A DNA stretch of 64,000 nucleotides from Hyphomonadaceae bacterium. Lineage in GTDB: Bacteria > Pseudomonadota > Alphaproteobacteria > Caulobacterales > Hyphomonadaceae. Positions 17,635 to 25,650 of this stretch are shown here, piece by piece. Location: NCBI GenBank assembly GCA_024743315.1, contig JANSWU010000001.1:62001-126000 (forward strand), written 5' to 3'. The stretch's first letter is position 1. Each line of letters starts with the position of its first letter. Below the pieces are notes generated by a model, which was given only the letters and a program-made list of their open reading frames with translations, was not told the DNA's origin and did no database searches. Made by a program: the position numbers and the translations under genes.

Positions 17635-17832
17635 ATGTCACTGGAGGCGAGCTGGGACGACGAATTAGAGGCCGGATACATCTACTTGCCGGACCATCCC
17701 GGCGCCGGCACGCCGGGTTGCGTGGCCCGCTCGATTGATGTTTTCGCGCTTGATGAAAGCCTGCGCGGGGTTCAGGTGATCCTCGATATAGACGAACGAA
17801 ATCGCGTGATTGGGATAGAAGTGGTCCGATGA
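17635..17832 (+). CDS. DUF2283 small protein
   Basis: A 65-residue protein starting MSLEASWDDELEAGYIYL and ending LDIDERNRVIGIEVVR. This is the DUF2283 pattern (short beta-rich protein with ALYI/YIYL near the start and D-G-x-ViGIEi at the end). It overlaps the start of the DUF2064 gene as ATGA. It is placed between two predicted transferases; its role is unknown. Confidence 0.82.
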   Translation: MSLEASWDDELEAGYIYLPDHPGAGTPGCVARSIDVFALDESLRGVQVILDIDERNRVIGIEVVR

Positions 17833-18524
17833 AACGTCCGCAAATACTGATTTACGCCAAGCCGCCGCGAATTGGGCTGGCCAAAACCCGCTTGGCAAAA
17901 GGCTTAGGCTCACCCGTGGCTGCGCGTCGGATCGCGACGGCCCTGCAGGCCAAGACGATGCGCGCCGCCCTGAACGGACCGTGGGAGACGATCTTGTACA
18001 CGGCGCCAGACAAGGAATTGGCGACCTCGCTCGGCGGGCTCTGGCCGGTCTATCTGGAGCGGCGCAGCCAGGGCCCGGGCGATCTTGGCGACCGGCTCAG
18101 CAAAGGACTCCGAGAAGCCGCGCCGGGACCGGTCCTGTTTATCGGCAGCGACGCCCCGGATATTTCAACCGCATTGCTGCGCCAGGCGGTGCGCGAACTC
18201 AACCGACATGATGCCGTGTTCGGCCCCGCGCAGGATGGCGGTTTCTGGCTGTTCGGCATCAATAAGTCCCATCGCACCAAAAGCCCGTTTTACGGGGTTC
18301 GCTGGTCTGGCCCACACGCCATGGAAGATGTCTGGGCCAACCTGCCTGAAGCCGCGACGATTGGCGTCTTGCCGCAGCTTATCGATGTCGACGAAGCCAA
18401 GGATTGGGAAATCTGGCAAGGCCGCCACGAGGCTGAAGTGGAGGCCCACACCGAGGCCCAAAAACATACCGCCGATGCGAACAAGAAGCCTGGCTTTTTC
18501 GCGCGCCTGTTTAGCCGAGACTAG
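17829..18524 (+). CDS. DUF2064/TIGR04282 nucleotidyltransferase-like protein
   Basis: A 231-residue GT-A-fold protein: IYAKPPRIGLAKTRLAKGLG (nucleotide-binding start), GDLGDRLSKGL, FIGSDAPDI and DAVFGPAQDGGFWLFGI. These are the conserved motifs of the DUF2064 family (rSAM/selenodomain-associated transferase 1). It probably transfers a nucleotide or sugar-phosphate group; the substrate is unknown. The C-terminal 30 residues are a charged Lys/Glu/His-rich tail. Translationally coupled to the DUF2283 gene; its 3' end overlaps the convergent lipoprotein gene by 14 bases. Confidence 0.87.
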   Translation: MKRPQILIYAKPPRIGLAKTRLAKGLGSPVAARRIATALQAKTMRAALNGPWETILYTAPDKELATSLGGLWPVYLERRSQGPGDLGDRLSKGLREAAPGPVLFIGSDAPDISTALLRQAVRELNRHDAVFGPAQDGGFWLFGINKSHRTKSPFYGVRWSGPHAMEDVWANLPEAATIGVLPQLIDVDEAKDWEIWQGRHEAEVEAHTEAQKHTADANKKPGFFARLFSRD

Positions 18525-18966
18525 CGCTGTTACCGGCACACCAATCTGGTTTGTCAGCCAGCGCGCGGCGGCCTTTATGAGGCCAATCGCCCAAATGCCC
18601 GGCTGTGATGCCGGCTTCGGCAACATCCTGGCCATCCGCTGAGAGCGTGATGACCTCTCGATCGTAACGATCTTTCCCGGCCGAACTGGTAATGACCAGC
18701 TCAGCATTGCGGGTCAGCTCGACCATGAATTCCTTGGCCTCAAAACCGAGCTCGCGCTCAAACTCGCACTTGGCGCCGCCGCGAGCGCCAACCCCACCTG
18801 TCTCAGGCGCATCAACATTGGCCAACCGAAATTTCATACCATCAATCCGGCCGCTATCGCCGTCGGACCAATAGATATCATTGCCTTGCGTCGCAGTGAC
18901 CTGGAGCGCTGCCGGATCTGAACACGCCGCAAGCAATACGATTAAAAGTGGTAACGCAGGTTTCAC
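18511..18966 (-). CDS. SNase/thermonuclease-like lipoprotein
   Basis: A 151-residue protein with lipoprotein signal (LPLLIVLLAACSD). The mature part resembles the staphylococcal-nuclease fold: DGDSGRIDGMKFRLANVDAPE corresponds to the metal-binding Asp and first catalytic Arg, and GKDRYDREVITL to the second catalytic Arg region. It could be an envelope nuclease, though the short length and altered DGDS motif make activity uncertain. It starts with GTG at 18966. Convergent with the DUF2064 gene. Confidence 0.82.
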   Translation of the reverse strand: MKPALPLLIVLLAACSDPAALQVTATQGNDIYWSDGDSGRIDGMKFRLANVDAPETGGVGARGGAKCEFERELGFEAKEFMVELTRNAELVITSSAGKDRYDREVITLSADGQDVAEAGITAGHLGDWPHKGRRALADKPDWCAGNSASLG

Positions 18967-19013
18967 ACGCCTCGATTGAAGCGATTCGTTTGATTTTTAG
19001 AGACTGGTTTTGA

Positions 19014-19226
19014 CTAAAGTCCGGATCTTGAGACCCTGAAAATCTCCTTGCCTGCGGTCAAGAACGCCATGCTCCCGATGACGAGCGTAATCCAACCTTC
19101 CGGCCGCCCGCCAAAGATGAGGGGTAAGCCGACAACGAAAACCATCATGACGCCAATCAGCAGGCAGGCCCCAACATGAATCGCGGTGCGCGTGCCGTTC
19201 AGAACGGATGAGAGAAGTTTGAACAA
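19014..19226 (-). CDS. Small predicted membrane protein
   Basis: A 70-residue protein with a long hydrophobic stretch (VGACLLIGVMMVFVVGLPLIFGG) and a second one (WITLVIGSMAFLTAG). It uses a TTG start with GAGGG about 8 bases upstream. Family is not recognised; the two-helix hairpin design is common in uncharacterised inner-membrane proteins. Confidence 0.55.
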   Translation of the reverse strand: MFKLLSSVLNGTRTAIHVGACLLIGVMMVFVVGLPLIFGGRPEGWITLVIGSMAFLTAGKEIFRVSRSGL

Positions 19227-19310
19227 ATCGAAGCCCTCTGAGTCACCGGGTTGTGTATCATCTCCGACCTACGTCTGAGTGAAAGCAATCGATTGAATTG
19301 AACGGATTGT

Positions 19311-19628
19311 CTATCTGGCCGAGCGCTTGCCTGAAAAGGCCCGTAAAGCTGCGATGGCTTCGGATTGGCGCCGTTTCGGGATGTTTGACCAGAGATCTAA
19401 AATCTCTCTGGCAAGATCATCCGGGTGATGATCCAACAAAAACCCCGGCGTGGTTTGCAGCACCGGCGCCAACCGGCGAAGCCAGTTTGCAGAGAGGCTG
19501 CGTTGACCGTTTTCCAGTAAAGAAATCACAGCTGCCGTGGTTCCCACTTTCGCGGCCAGTTTCTCCTGGGTGAGGGCCCGAAACTCACGCCAGGCGCGAA
19601 GGTGGTTCTTGGACTCTGGCCTCGTCAT
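19311..19628 (-). CDS. XRE-family helix-turn-helix regulator
   Basis: A 105-residue protein with the XRE/Cro HTH at residues about 11-65: WREFRALTQEKLAAKVGTT, AVISLLENGQRSLS. The C-terminal 40 residues are helical and end RAFSGKRSAR. It likely binds DNA as a dimer. Eight bases separate its start from the stop of the upstream 247-aa gene, so both are probably one transcript. Target is not apparent. Confidence 0.88.
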   Translation of the reverse strand: MTRPESKNHLRAWREFRALTQEKLAAKVGTTAAVISLLENGQRSLSANWLRRLAPVLQTTPGFLLDHHPDDLAREILDLWSNIPKRRQSEAIAALRAFSGKRSAR

Positions 19629-19636
19629 CTGACCCT

Positions 19637-20380
19637 CTATACCTCCGTCGTTTCCGTTTGCGGGGTGAGTTCGACGACATTTGTCAGGTCTGGCTTAGGA
19701 TTGAGCACATTATCGATGGCGCGTCCAAGTTCAGCATAACTTTCCAACGCAACATCAATCGGTTGCACAAAGGTCTGTCCGAGTTCGATCTCGCCAGTAT
19801 TCTTATTGATACGTCGTCTTTGCCCGATAATGGTTTGGCCTGGACCGGCCTGAAACTCGACATGAATTTCCAGCCAGACTTCACCCTCGGCGTCATCAGA
19901 TTTTCTCCGACGACCCGATTGGGACAGATAGGTGAGTTTCGACGCTGCCGCATCGCGCGCCTTGTACATCGCAAAGCCTGCCTCGGCGGTCGCATAAAAA
20001 ACCTGCTTCGGCCATTGTGACGACTGTTTGGGATTATTGGGATCAAAAACCACAATGTCATCATTGAGGCCCGTGCGCTCATACAAGTTGAGCCCCACCG
20101 TGAAGGCGTGGAAAAAGACCGCACGCGCATTACTGATGATCAGATTGGGCCGCTCCATCGTCGTGTAGACAATGTCATCGCCTTCCAGATGAAGTTTAGG
20201 GACTGATTTGACTTGGTGGCCGATCTCAAAATCAAGCTTGTCCGCGCCGATGACGACTTGAGGGAGATCCGCAATATGAACGCGCAAACCGGTCTCCCTT
20301 TCATTCACTCCATCTATGATTCTGAGCCTATCACGCGAACCCAATTGGTCAAACGCCAGGCCGGTACCCCAATCGTTCAC
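19637..20380 (-). CDS. Uncharacterised protein (247 aa)
   Basis: A soluble protein with no signal peptide and no recognised family. It starts with GTG at 20380 (AGGG eight bases upstream). Segments such as GDDIVYTTMERPNLIISNARAVFF and GQRRRINKNTGEIELGQTFV suggest a beta-rich fold; it lacks obvious catalytic motifs and ends in a Thr-rich tail (TPQTETTEV). It is followed by the XRE regulator on the same strand. Confidence 0.65.
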   Translation of the reverse strand: MNDWGTGLAFDQLGSRDRLRIIDGVNERETGLRVHIADLPQVVIGADKLDFEIGHQVKSVPKLHLEGDDIVYTTMERPNLIISNARAVFFHAFTVGLNLYERTGLNDDIVVFDPNNPKQSSQWPKQVFYATAEAGFAMYKARDAAASKLTYLSQSGRRRKSDDAEGEVWLEIHVEFQAGPGQTIIGQRRRINKNTGEIELGQTFVQPIDVALESYAELGRAIDNVLNPKPDLTNVVELTPQTETTEV

Positions 20381-20389
20381 GGGCGCGCC

Positions 20390-20809
20390 CTATTCGGCAT
20401 CCGGAAAATCTGGCGGGCTTGGCATCCGCGCCATCGCGGTCGCCATCAAGTGCATCCAAATCTTGACGTTCAGGGATTTCGCCTCGTCATCTTCGCGCGC
20501 TTCCAGGGACATTTGCAGCGCGATCAAATAGCCCGCCAACGCGTTGCGCTCGATTGTGAGATCAGAGATCTTCATGCTCGGACTTTGATCAATCGCGACT
20601 TCTTTTCCGGCGAGTGCAAACAGGCCGCGCATGCCGGCAATTTCATTGACCAAGCGGTCTGCCGCGCCGTCCCAGGCCTCACCCGCCATCACCGCCATCA
20701 AACCGCTCATCCCGGCATGGCCACCGGAATAATCGCCCTCCAGTTTTGGCGCGACTTCGGTGACCAGCTTGCGTCCGATTCGGTCGAGGATCATACCAAT
20801 ATCGCTCAT
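20390..20809 (-). CDS. DUF6285-like helical protein
   Basis: A 139-residue mostly helical protein (MSDIGMILDRIGRKLVTEVAPKLEGDY...). It follows the phosphotransferase gene with a 4-base overlap, the arrangement typical of DUF6285 proteins next to APH-fold genes. A function in the same pathway is inferred, but the family name is from recall and would need checking. Confidence 0.6.
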   Translation of the reverse strand: MSDIGMILDRIGRKLVTEVAPKLEGDYSGGHAGMSGLMAVMAGEAWDGAADRLVNEIAGMRGLFALAGKEVAIDQSPSMKISDLTIERNALAGYLIALQMSLEAREDDEAKSLNVKIWMHLMATAMARMPSPPDFPDAE

Positions 20810-21852
20810 CCGCCCGCTCCATGTTTCGGTCCCAGCCGCATGGCCAGCATCAATTCGTGCGCGGCATGGGTAAACCAGCCCGACCAGGCCAGGATCGGGT
20901 CGTCATTCTCACCCGCCGCGAACGCCTTTTCTGACGTCACCCAAATGCCGAGCGCTTTGACATGGGCAAACAGCGACCACCATTCGAACACGGCCGGGTC
21001 GAAGGTACAGCCAGACGCTTTCTGCCAGACTGCAATCGCCTCAGGCCAGGGCAGAAGGCCTGCCGCGCGTTCCTGGTCATTGCCGCACCAGAGCAAGTCC
21101 GTGGCCCAGGCCAGGTCTTCGTAGGGATCGCCAATATGCGCCATTTCCCAATCAAGAATGGCCGTCATCGTCCCCTCGCCATCCTGCAAGAAGTTCCCAG
21201 TGCGATAGTCGCCATGGACGATGGAGAGCCGTTGCGCAGGCGGTGGTGGGTGGCGTTCGAGATAACGAATGGCCGCCTCGGCGACGGGTTGCGGCGATCG
21301 CGCATTGGTGCGGATTTCACTCGCCCAATAATCAAGTTCGCGCCGCCAGCATTGATCCGGTGCCGGGACGTCAATCTCTTCGGCCAGCGCTGAGCCTTCC
21401 ACCGGAAGCGCCGCGATCGATCCGAGATGCCGAAAGAATTGTTCGCCAATGGCGGCCCGGTGCGGTTCGACATCATTGATCTTGAATGGGTTGAGCGGTG
21501 TGCCGCTTTCGATCCGGCCCATGACGAAAAAGGGCGCGCCGAGCGCCTCATTGCCGGTTTCCAGAAACAAGGCTTCCGGGACCGGCAAATCGCGTTGGCC
21601 ATAGGCACTCTTGATCGCCGCAAACTCGACCCGGCGTTCGGTATCAATCAGGCTGTCCGGTGGATCGCGGCGCAGGATTAAGCCTTTCACTTTGGGGCCG
21701 GTCGCGTCTTCATAAGCTAAATCGATGGAATAGGTCTGCCGGCTGGCGCCGCCATGAATGCGATTGATATTGGCCACCCGCGCATTGCGCGCCCCGGGCA
21801 AACGCGCCTCGGCATAGGCCGCGAATTTTTCAGCGAGCTCTGCCTCAAGCAT
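20806..21852 (-). CDS. APH-fold phosphotransferase (ACAD10/11 kinase-like)
   Basis: A 348-residue protein-kinase-like (aminoglycoside phosphotransferase) fold. The catalytic loop is LSIVHGDYRTGNFLQ with the HGD base and the metal-binding Asn, and the DFG-like motif is AILDWEMAHIGDPYEDLAW. This is the subfamily that in bacteria and in ACAD10/11 phosphorylates hydroxyacyl-CoA intermediates, rather than an antibiotic kinase. The start at 21852 overlaps the upstream gene's stop; a 37-residue longer form would run into that gene. DUF6285 follows directly. Confidence 0.87.
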   Translation of the reverse strand: MLEAELAEKFAAYAEARLPGARNARVANINRIHGGASRQTYSIDLAYEDATGPKVKGLILRRDPPDSLIDTERRVEFAAIKSAYGQRDLPVPEALFLETGNEALGAPFFVMGRIESGTPLNPFKINDVEPHRAAIGEQFFRHLGSIAALPVEGSALAEEIDVPAPDQCWRRELDYWASEIRTNARSPQPVAEAAIRYLERHPPPPAQRLSIVHGDYRTGNFLQDGEGTMTAILDWEMAHIGDPYEDLAWATDLLWCGNDQERAAGLLPWPEAIAVWQKASGCTFDPAVFEWWSLFAHVKALGIWVTSEKAFAAGENDDPILAWSGWFTHAAHELMLAMRLGPKHGAGG

Positions 21853-22942
21853 CCAACACGTCCTTCCATCCGCTCGGCGCATGCGGCCCGAGGACGAGCT
21901 GCTCGAGAATGCCGATGCCTTCGCTGCTTTGCCCGCCTGGTCCTTTATGGGTCGCTTTGACAATCGCCTGGATGTGCAGATTGTCTGGTTGCTGCCAGGG
22001 TAGATTATCCGGGGTCAGATCCTCCCGCGTGACCGATAGATCGCCGCGATACGTGCCGTGCCCCATGCTAGGGTGGCCATAGCCGATGCCTTTCATCATG
22101 AAGGTCGAGATGGGTTCATATGTTACCTCATGGTCCCGGCCTTCTCCATCTTCGACATGTAAAGTGGCGTGCACGGCGCGCCGCGTGCCCTCCCGCCAAG
22201 TGACGTCCATGTTCGGGCGGTTGAGATGCAAGAGTCCATCATGATCGGCGCCGTCCATGGCGAGCACGGAGCGCGTATTCCAGGCCCCGCCCGTCCCGTC
22301 TTCATTGACGTGGAAATAGAGCGACAAGTTCGGGAAATTGATCGGCGCCCAGAGCCAATAAAACTGTGGGAGCTGTAATGGTAGCACCGGCTGTTCATCC
22401 CGCTGCCCGATCGGACGCACGCCCCAGGAGCGATCCCGCGTGCCGAAAAAGTCTTTGACCTCAATGGTTTCGCCATCGGCGCTGAGCGATCCTTGCCAAT
22501 GCCCATTCTGGGTCATGCGCGTGCAATCGATCAGCATGCGCGGCCCCTGGCGATAGGTGAAGCGCGGCTCTTCGATCGGGAAATGGCGCCCGGTGAATTG
22601 CACATCAAGCGCGAGGCCTTCGGTCTCTTCCAGCCTCAGATGAATGCGTTTGAGCGGTTCCACAACCTCAACGCTGAGCGGTCCGACCTGCGTCTCCATC
22701 CGTTCCATGCCAAGCAGGCGCGAGACATGGATCGATTTCTGCACCCCGTCTTTCAAAATCGAGACGGCGCCATCCATGACGTTTAAATGCGGGTAGACCC
22801 CAAACGCGGCGGCAAAGAAAACCGAGCCGTCGGCTGAGTAGCCATTGAAGAAAAACCGATCATAGAAATTGCGATCGGACCCGGAAAACGCCACAGGTTC
22901 TGGCGTCTGGTGGATCGGATATTCATCACCTTTGGTGAGCAT
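21845..22942 (-). CDS. Uncharacterised CrtC-like beta-barrel protein (365 aa)
   Basis: A 365-residue soluble protein (MLTKGDEYPIHQTPEPVAF, then SDRNFYDRFFFNGY, RDRSWGVRPIG, FYWLWAPINFPNL). Alternating hydrophobic strands and the DRSWGVR motif recall the hydroxyneurosporene synthase/CrtC-like lipocalin folds. This is a weak resemblance seen by eye, and I cannot confirm a family. It is upstream of, and overlapping by 8 bases, the phosphotransferase; together with DUF6285 it forms a three-gene operon divergent from the thioesterase run. Confidence 0.65.
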   Translation of the reverse strand: MLTKGDEYPIHQTPEPVAFSGSDRNFYDRFFFNGYSADGSVFFAAAFGVYPHLNVMDGAVSILKDGVQKSIHVSRLLGMERMETQVGPLSVEVVEPLKRIHLRLEETEGLALDVQFTGRHFPIEEPRFTYRQGPRMLIDCTRMTQNGHWQGSLSADGETIEVKDFFGTRDRSWGVRPIGQRDEQPVLPLQLPQFYWLWAPINFPNLSLYFHVNEDGTGGAWNTRSVLAMDGADHDGLLHLNRPNMDVTWREGTRRAVHATLHVEDGEGRDHEVTYEPISTFMMKGIGYGHPSMGHGTYRGDLSVTREDLTPDNLPWQQPDNLHIQAIVKATHKGPGGQSSEGIGILEQLVLGPHAPSGWKDVLDA

Positions 22943-23041
22943 AGTTTGAGCCTCCCGTGGCGTGATCTCTTTTCGGATCTGCGTCGATCGATAGGTTGGC
23001 CTTCAAGCGCCTTGGGCGTCAATGCCTGTCGGAGGGAGAAC

Positions 23042-23467
23042 ATGGGATCAGTCGTCACCGTTGAAGAGGTCAATGCCTTTTACGATTCCGTGTTTCGCGG
23101 CGCAGGCGAACAGGAACGCGTGCTGGAGGTGCGCGAAAACTACGCTCGCATTCGCCAGCCCGTCGATCAAGGCAACATTCGCCCGGGCGGCTATATTAAT
23201 GGCCCGACGCAAATGGCTGTCGCCGATAGTGCCGCCTATATTGCGGTGTTCACCCGGATCGGCATCACACCCATGGCGCTGACCAGCAATCTCAACATCA
23301 ATTTCATGCGCCCGTGCATTGGTGATGCGGTGATCGCGGAGGCGCATTTGCTCAAGCTCGGCAAGACCCTGGCCGTGATCAGCGTCGACATTCGCGCTGA
23401 AGGCAGTGACAAGCTCTCCAGCCATGCCACCGTCAATTACTCGATCCCGCTGGAGCCAACATCATGA
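23042..23467 (+). CDS. PaaI-like hotdog thioesterase
   Basis: A 141-residue hotdog-fold protein. PGGYINGPTQMAVADSAAYIAVF provides the helix with the conserved Asp, and INFMRPCIGDAVIAEAHLLKLG the central strand. It is probably an acyl-CoA thioesterase in the cytosol. The ATG at 23042 is preceded by GGAGGGAGAAC. Its stop overlaps the DUF423 start (ATGA). One of two hotdog thioesterases in this cluster (the other at 25056). Confidence 0.88.
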   Translation: MGSVVTVEEVNAFYDSVFRGAGEQERVLEVRENYARIRQPVDQGNIRPGGYINGPTQMAVADSAAYIAVFTRIGITPMALTSNLNINFMRPCIGDAVIAEAHLLKLGKTLAVISVDIRAEGSDKLSSHATVNYSIPLEPTS

Positions 23468-23811
23468 TCACCGGATTGAGTGCCCTTGCCGGCCTGGTTG
23501 CGGTCGCCCTCGGGGCCTTCGGGGCGCACGCTCTGGCGGAAGGCTTTGATGAAAAAGCGAGCGGCTGGTGGGAAACCGCGACGCTCTACCTGCTCGTCCA
23601 CGCCGCATTGGCGACCGCCTTGTCGGCAACGGACAGCGCAAAGTTCGGCCTGGCGGTCGCCGTGCTTTTGGCCGGCGCTGCGCTGTTCGCGGCAACCCTG
23701 TACGCCATGGCGCTCGGGGCGCCGCGCTGGTTCGGGGCGATTACACCGATTGGCGGGCTCGGCATGCTGGTGGGCTGGGCCATGATTGCCTGGACGGCCT
23801 TTCGCGCCTGA
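23464..23811 (+). CDS. DUF423 membrane protein
   Basis: A 115-residue protein with four hydrophobic segments. The GAFGAHAL motif near the start and TLYAMALGAPRWFGAITPIGGLGMLVGW near the end are the DUF423 (YgdD-like) hallmarks. Inner-membrane location, function unknown. Overlaps the thioesterase stop, so probably co-expressed. Confidence 0.92.
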   Translation: MITGLSALAGLVAVALGAFGAHALAEGFDEKASGWWETATLYLLVHAALATALSATDSAKFGLAVAVLLAGAALFAATLYAMALGAPRWFGAITPIGGLGMLVGWAMIAWTAFRA

Positions 23812-23892
23812 CCCTGCGAAACCCTTTTCTTACACCAGTCCGGCGCGTATCACCGCCGCAAGTAATGTATTAAAAAAGGGAGGGCTCTGACG

Positions 23893-24660
23893 ATGAGCTT
23901 GTTCGATCTTTCTGGAAAATCCGCCATTATCACCGGCTCCTCGCGCGGGATCGGCAAAGCCATTGCCGAACAATTCGCCGCCGCCGGCGCTAAAGTCACG
24001 ATCAGTTCGCGCAAGCCTGGTCCGTGCCAAGAAGTCGCTGGCGCCCTCAATGAGCAATATGGCGACGGCACCGCGATTGCGATCCCGGCCAATATTTCTG
24101 AGAAAGACCAGCTCCAGGCCATGGTCGACGCCACCAATGAGGCCTTTGGCAAGATTGACATTGTCGTCTGCAATGCCGCCTCGAACCCTTATTATGGCCC
24201 GATGGAAGGCATCTCGGACGAAGCCTTCGAGAAGATCCTGTCCAACAATATTATCTCCAATCACTGGTTGGTGCAGATGTGCGTGCCGCAAATGCGTGAG
24301 CGTAAGGATGGCTCAATCATCATTGTCAGCTCGATCGGCGGCCTGCGCGCCTCGCCCGTGATCGGGGCTTACAACATTTCCAAAGCGGCCGACTTCCAGC
24401 TTGTGCGCAATCTCGCGGCCGAATACGGGCCGGACAATGTCCGCGTCAATGCGATCGCCCCAGGCTTGATCAAAACTGACTTTGCACGAGCCCTTTGGGA
24501 AAACCCGGAGACGCTGAAGCGCGCCACCTCCACCACGCCGTTGCGCCGCATCGGTGAGCCGATCGAGATTGCCGGGGCGGCCGTCTACATGGCGTCCGAC
24601 GCAGGCAGCTTCATGACGGGTCAGATGATGGTGGTCGATGGTGGCCAGACGGTGGTCTAG
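23893..24660 (+). CDS. Short-chain dehydrogenase/reductase
   Basis: A 255-residue classical SDR: cofactor motif TGSSRGIGKAIAEQF (TGxxxGIG), NNI and CNAASNPY, catalytic Ser in IVSSIGGL and the YxxxK in AYNISKAA, then the C-terminal GSFMTGQMMVVDGGQTVV. Probable NAD(P)H-dependent alcohol/ketone oxidoreductase; substrate unknown. The arrangement with thioesterase, RidA and PhyH genes suggests an acyl or lipid pathway. The next gene starts immediately after the stop codon. Confidence 0.95.
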   Translation: MSLFDLSGKSAIITGSSRGIGKAIAEQFAAAGAKVTISSRKPGPCQEVAGALNEQYGDGTAIAIPANISEKDQLQAMVDATNEAFGKIDIVVCNAASNPYYGPMEGISDEAFEKILSNNIISNHWLVQMCVPQMRERKDGSIIIVSSIGGLRASPVIGAYNISKAADFQLVRNLAAEYGPDNVRVNAIAPGLIKTDFARALWENPETLKRATSTTPLRRIGEPIEIAGAAVYMASDAGSFMTGQMMVVDGGQTVV

Positions 24661-25059
24661 ATGCCGAAAATGATCGTTCCCGAGAGCCTAAAGGCGCGCA
24701 CCGAAGAGCTGCAATATGCGCCAGCCGTGCGCGCCGGCGATATGGTCTTCCTGTCCGGCGTCATCGCCGCTTTGAAAGACGGTGAAGCGGCCACGGATGA
24801 AGCCTATTTCCGCGCCACGGATGAGGCCTTTGCCGAGATTGATATGATCTTGCGCGAGGCCGGTGGCAGCGTCGCCGATATTGTCGATATGACCGGCTAC
24901 CATGTCGACTTTCGCGGCCATCTCGGCCCGGTTATGCAAGCCAAGGCGAAATGGATGCCAGGGCCGGACTTCCCGGCTTTCACCCTGATCGGGATCACCG
25001 AGCTGTATAATCCACTTGGCTTTGTCGAGATCAAAGTGCGGGCCTATATCCCCGAATGA
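24661..25059 (+). CDS. RidA-family protein
   Basis: A 132-residue YjgF/RidA protein: GDMVFLSGVIA, AFAEIDMILREAGGSVADIVDMTGYHVDF, FPAFTLIGITELYNPLGFVEIKVRAYIP. RidA members deaminate reactive enamines/imines or act on related carbonyls; this one is less typical at the Arg position (VEIKVRAY retained), so activity is possible. It starts at the base after the SDR stop and overlaps the thioesterase start (ATGA). Confidence 0.9.
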   Translation: MPKMIVPESLKARTEELQYAPAVRAGDMVFLSGVIAALKDGEAATDEAYFRATDEAFAEIDMILREAGGSVADIVDMTGYHVDFRGHLGPVMQAKAKWMPGPDFPAFTLIGITELYNPLGFVEIKVRAYIPE

Positions 25060-25523
25060 CGCGCACCGAATTATCGACCGAACAGCAGGGCTTTTTCGAC
25101 CGCCTGCGCAATGATGAATGGGAAAAACCCGCCGGCATTCGCAATCTCGGCATTCGCCCGGAAGCGTGGCTGAAAGAGGTCCGCTATGGCTATGTCCGTT
25201 ATGAGTGGCCGAATGGCGGCGATCGCGACATTTCAGAGGGCCGCGTCTTCGGCGGCTGGGTCGCGGGCTTCAGCGACCATATCGTCTCCATGTGCATGGC
25301 CTCAGCACTGGAAGACGGCGAATGGTTCACCACGACGGAGCTACAGACGCGCATCTTCCGCCCGGTCCCGCATGGCCTGATCACGATTGAAGGCCGGCTG
25401 GTCTCACGCGGCCGCACGACGGGTTTTGTCGAAGCCGACTGGCGCGATGAAAAAGGCCGGCACCTGGTGCGGGTCAGCGCCGCCAAGGCGATCCGCACGC
25501 GGGCTGAATTGGGGATTGGGTGA
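25056..25523 (+). CDS. PaaI-like hotdog thioesterase (second copy)
   Basis: A 155-residue hotdog-fold protein. GRVFGGWVAGFSDHIVSMCM gives the helix with the conserved acid, and TTELQTRIFRPVPHGLITIEGRLVSRG the strand. Divergent from the protein at 23042. Its start overlaps the RidA stop. A two-hairpin palindromic element follows the stop codon. Confidence 0.83.
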   Translation: MTRTELSTEQQGFFDRLRNDEWEKPAGIRNLGIRPEAWLKEVRYGYVRYEWPNGGDRDISEGRVFGGWVAGFSDHIVSMCMASALEDGEWFTTTELQTRIFRPVPHGLITIEGRLVSRGRTTGFVEADWRDEKGRHLVRVSAAKAIRTRAELGIG

Positions 25524-25559
25524 CCTCGCCTAAATGTGTCGGTCCACCCGGAAACCGCA

Positions 25560-25650
25560 GACCCCAGCGGAGGCTGGGGTCCAGGGACCAGAATTTGCCA
25601 TCGTCCAAAACTGAGCCTCCGGCCCATGGATACCAGCCTGCGCTGGGATC
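25560..25650. repeat. Two-hairpin REP-like palindromic element, copy 3
   Basis: Hairpin one has GACCCCAGC (25560-25568) pairing with GCTGGGGTC (25573-25581). Hairpin two has GATACCAGC (25629-25637) pairing with GCTGGGATC (25642-25650, one mismatch). Its reverse complement matches copy 1 in flanks and order. It lies between convergent genes and its right end touches the TetR stop codon. Confidence 0.88.
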
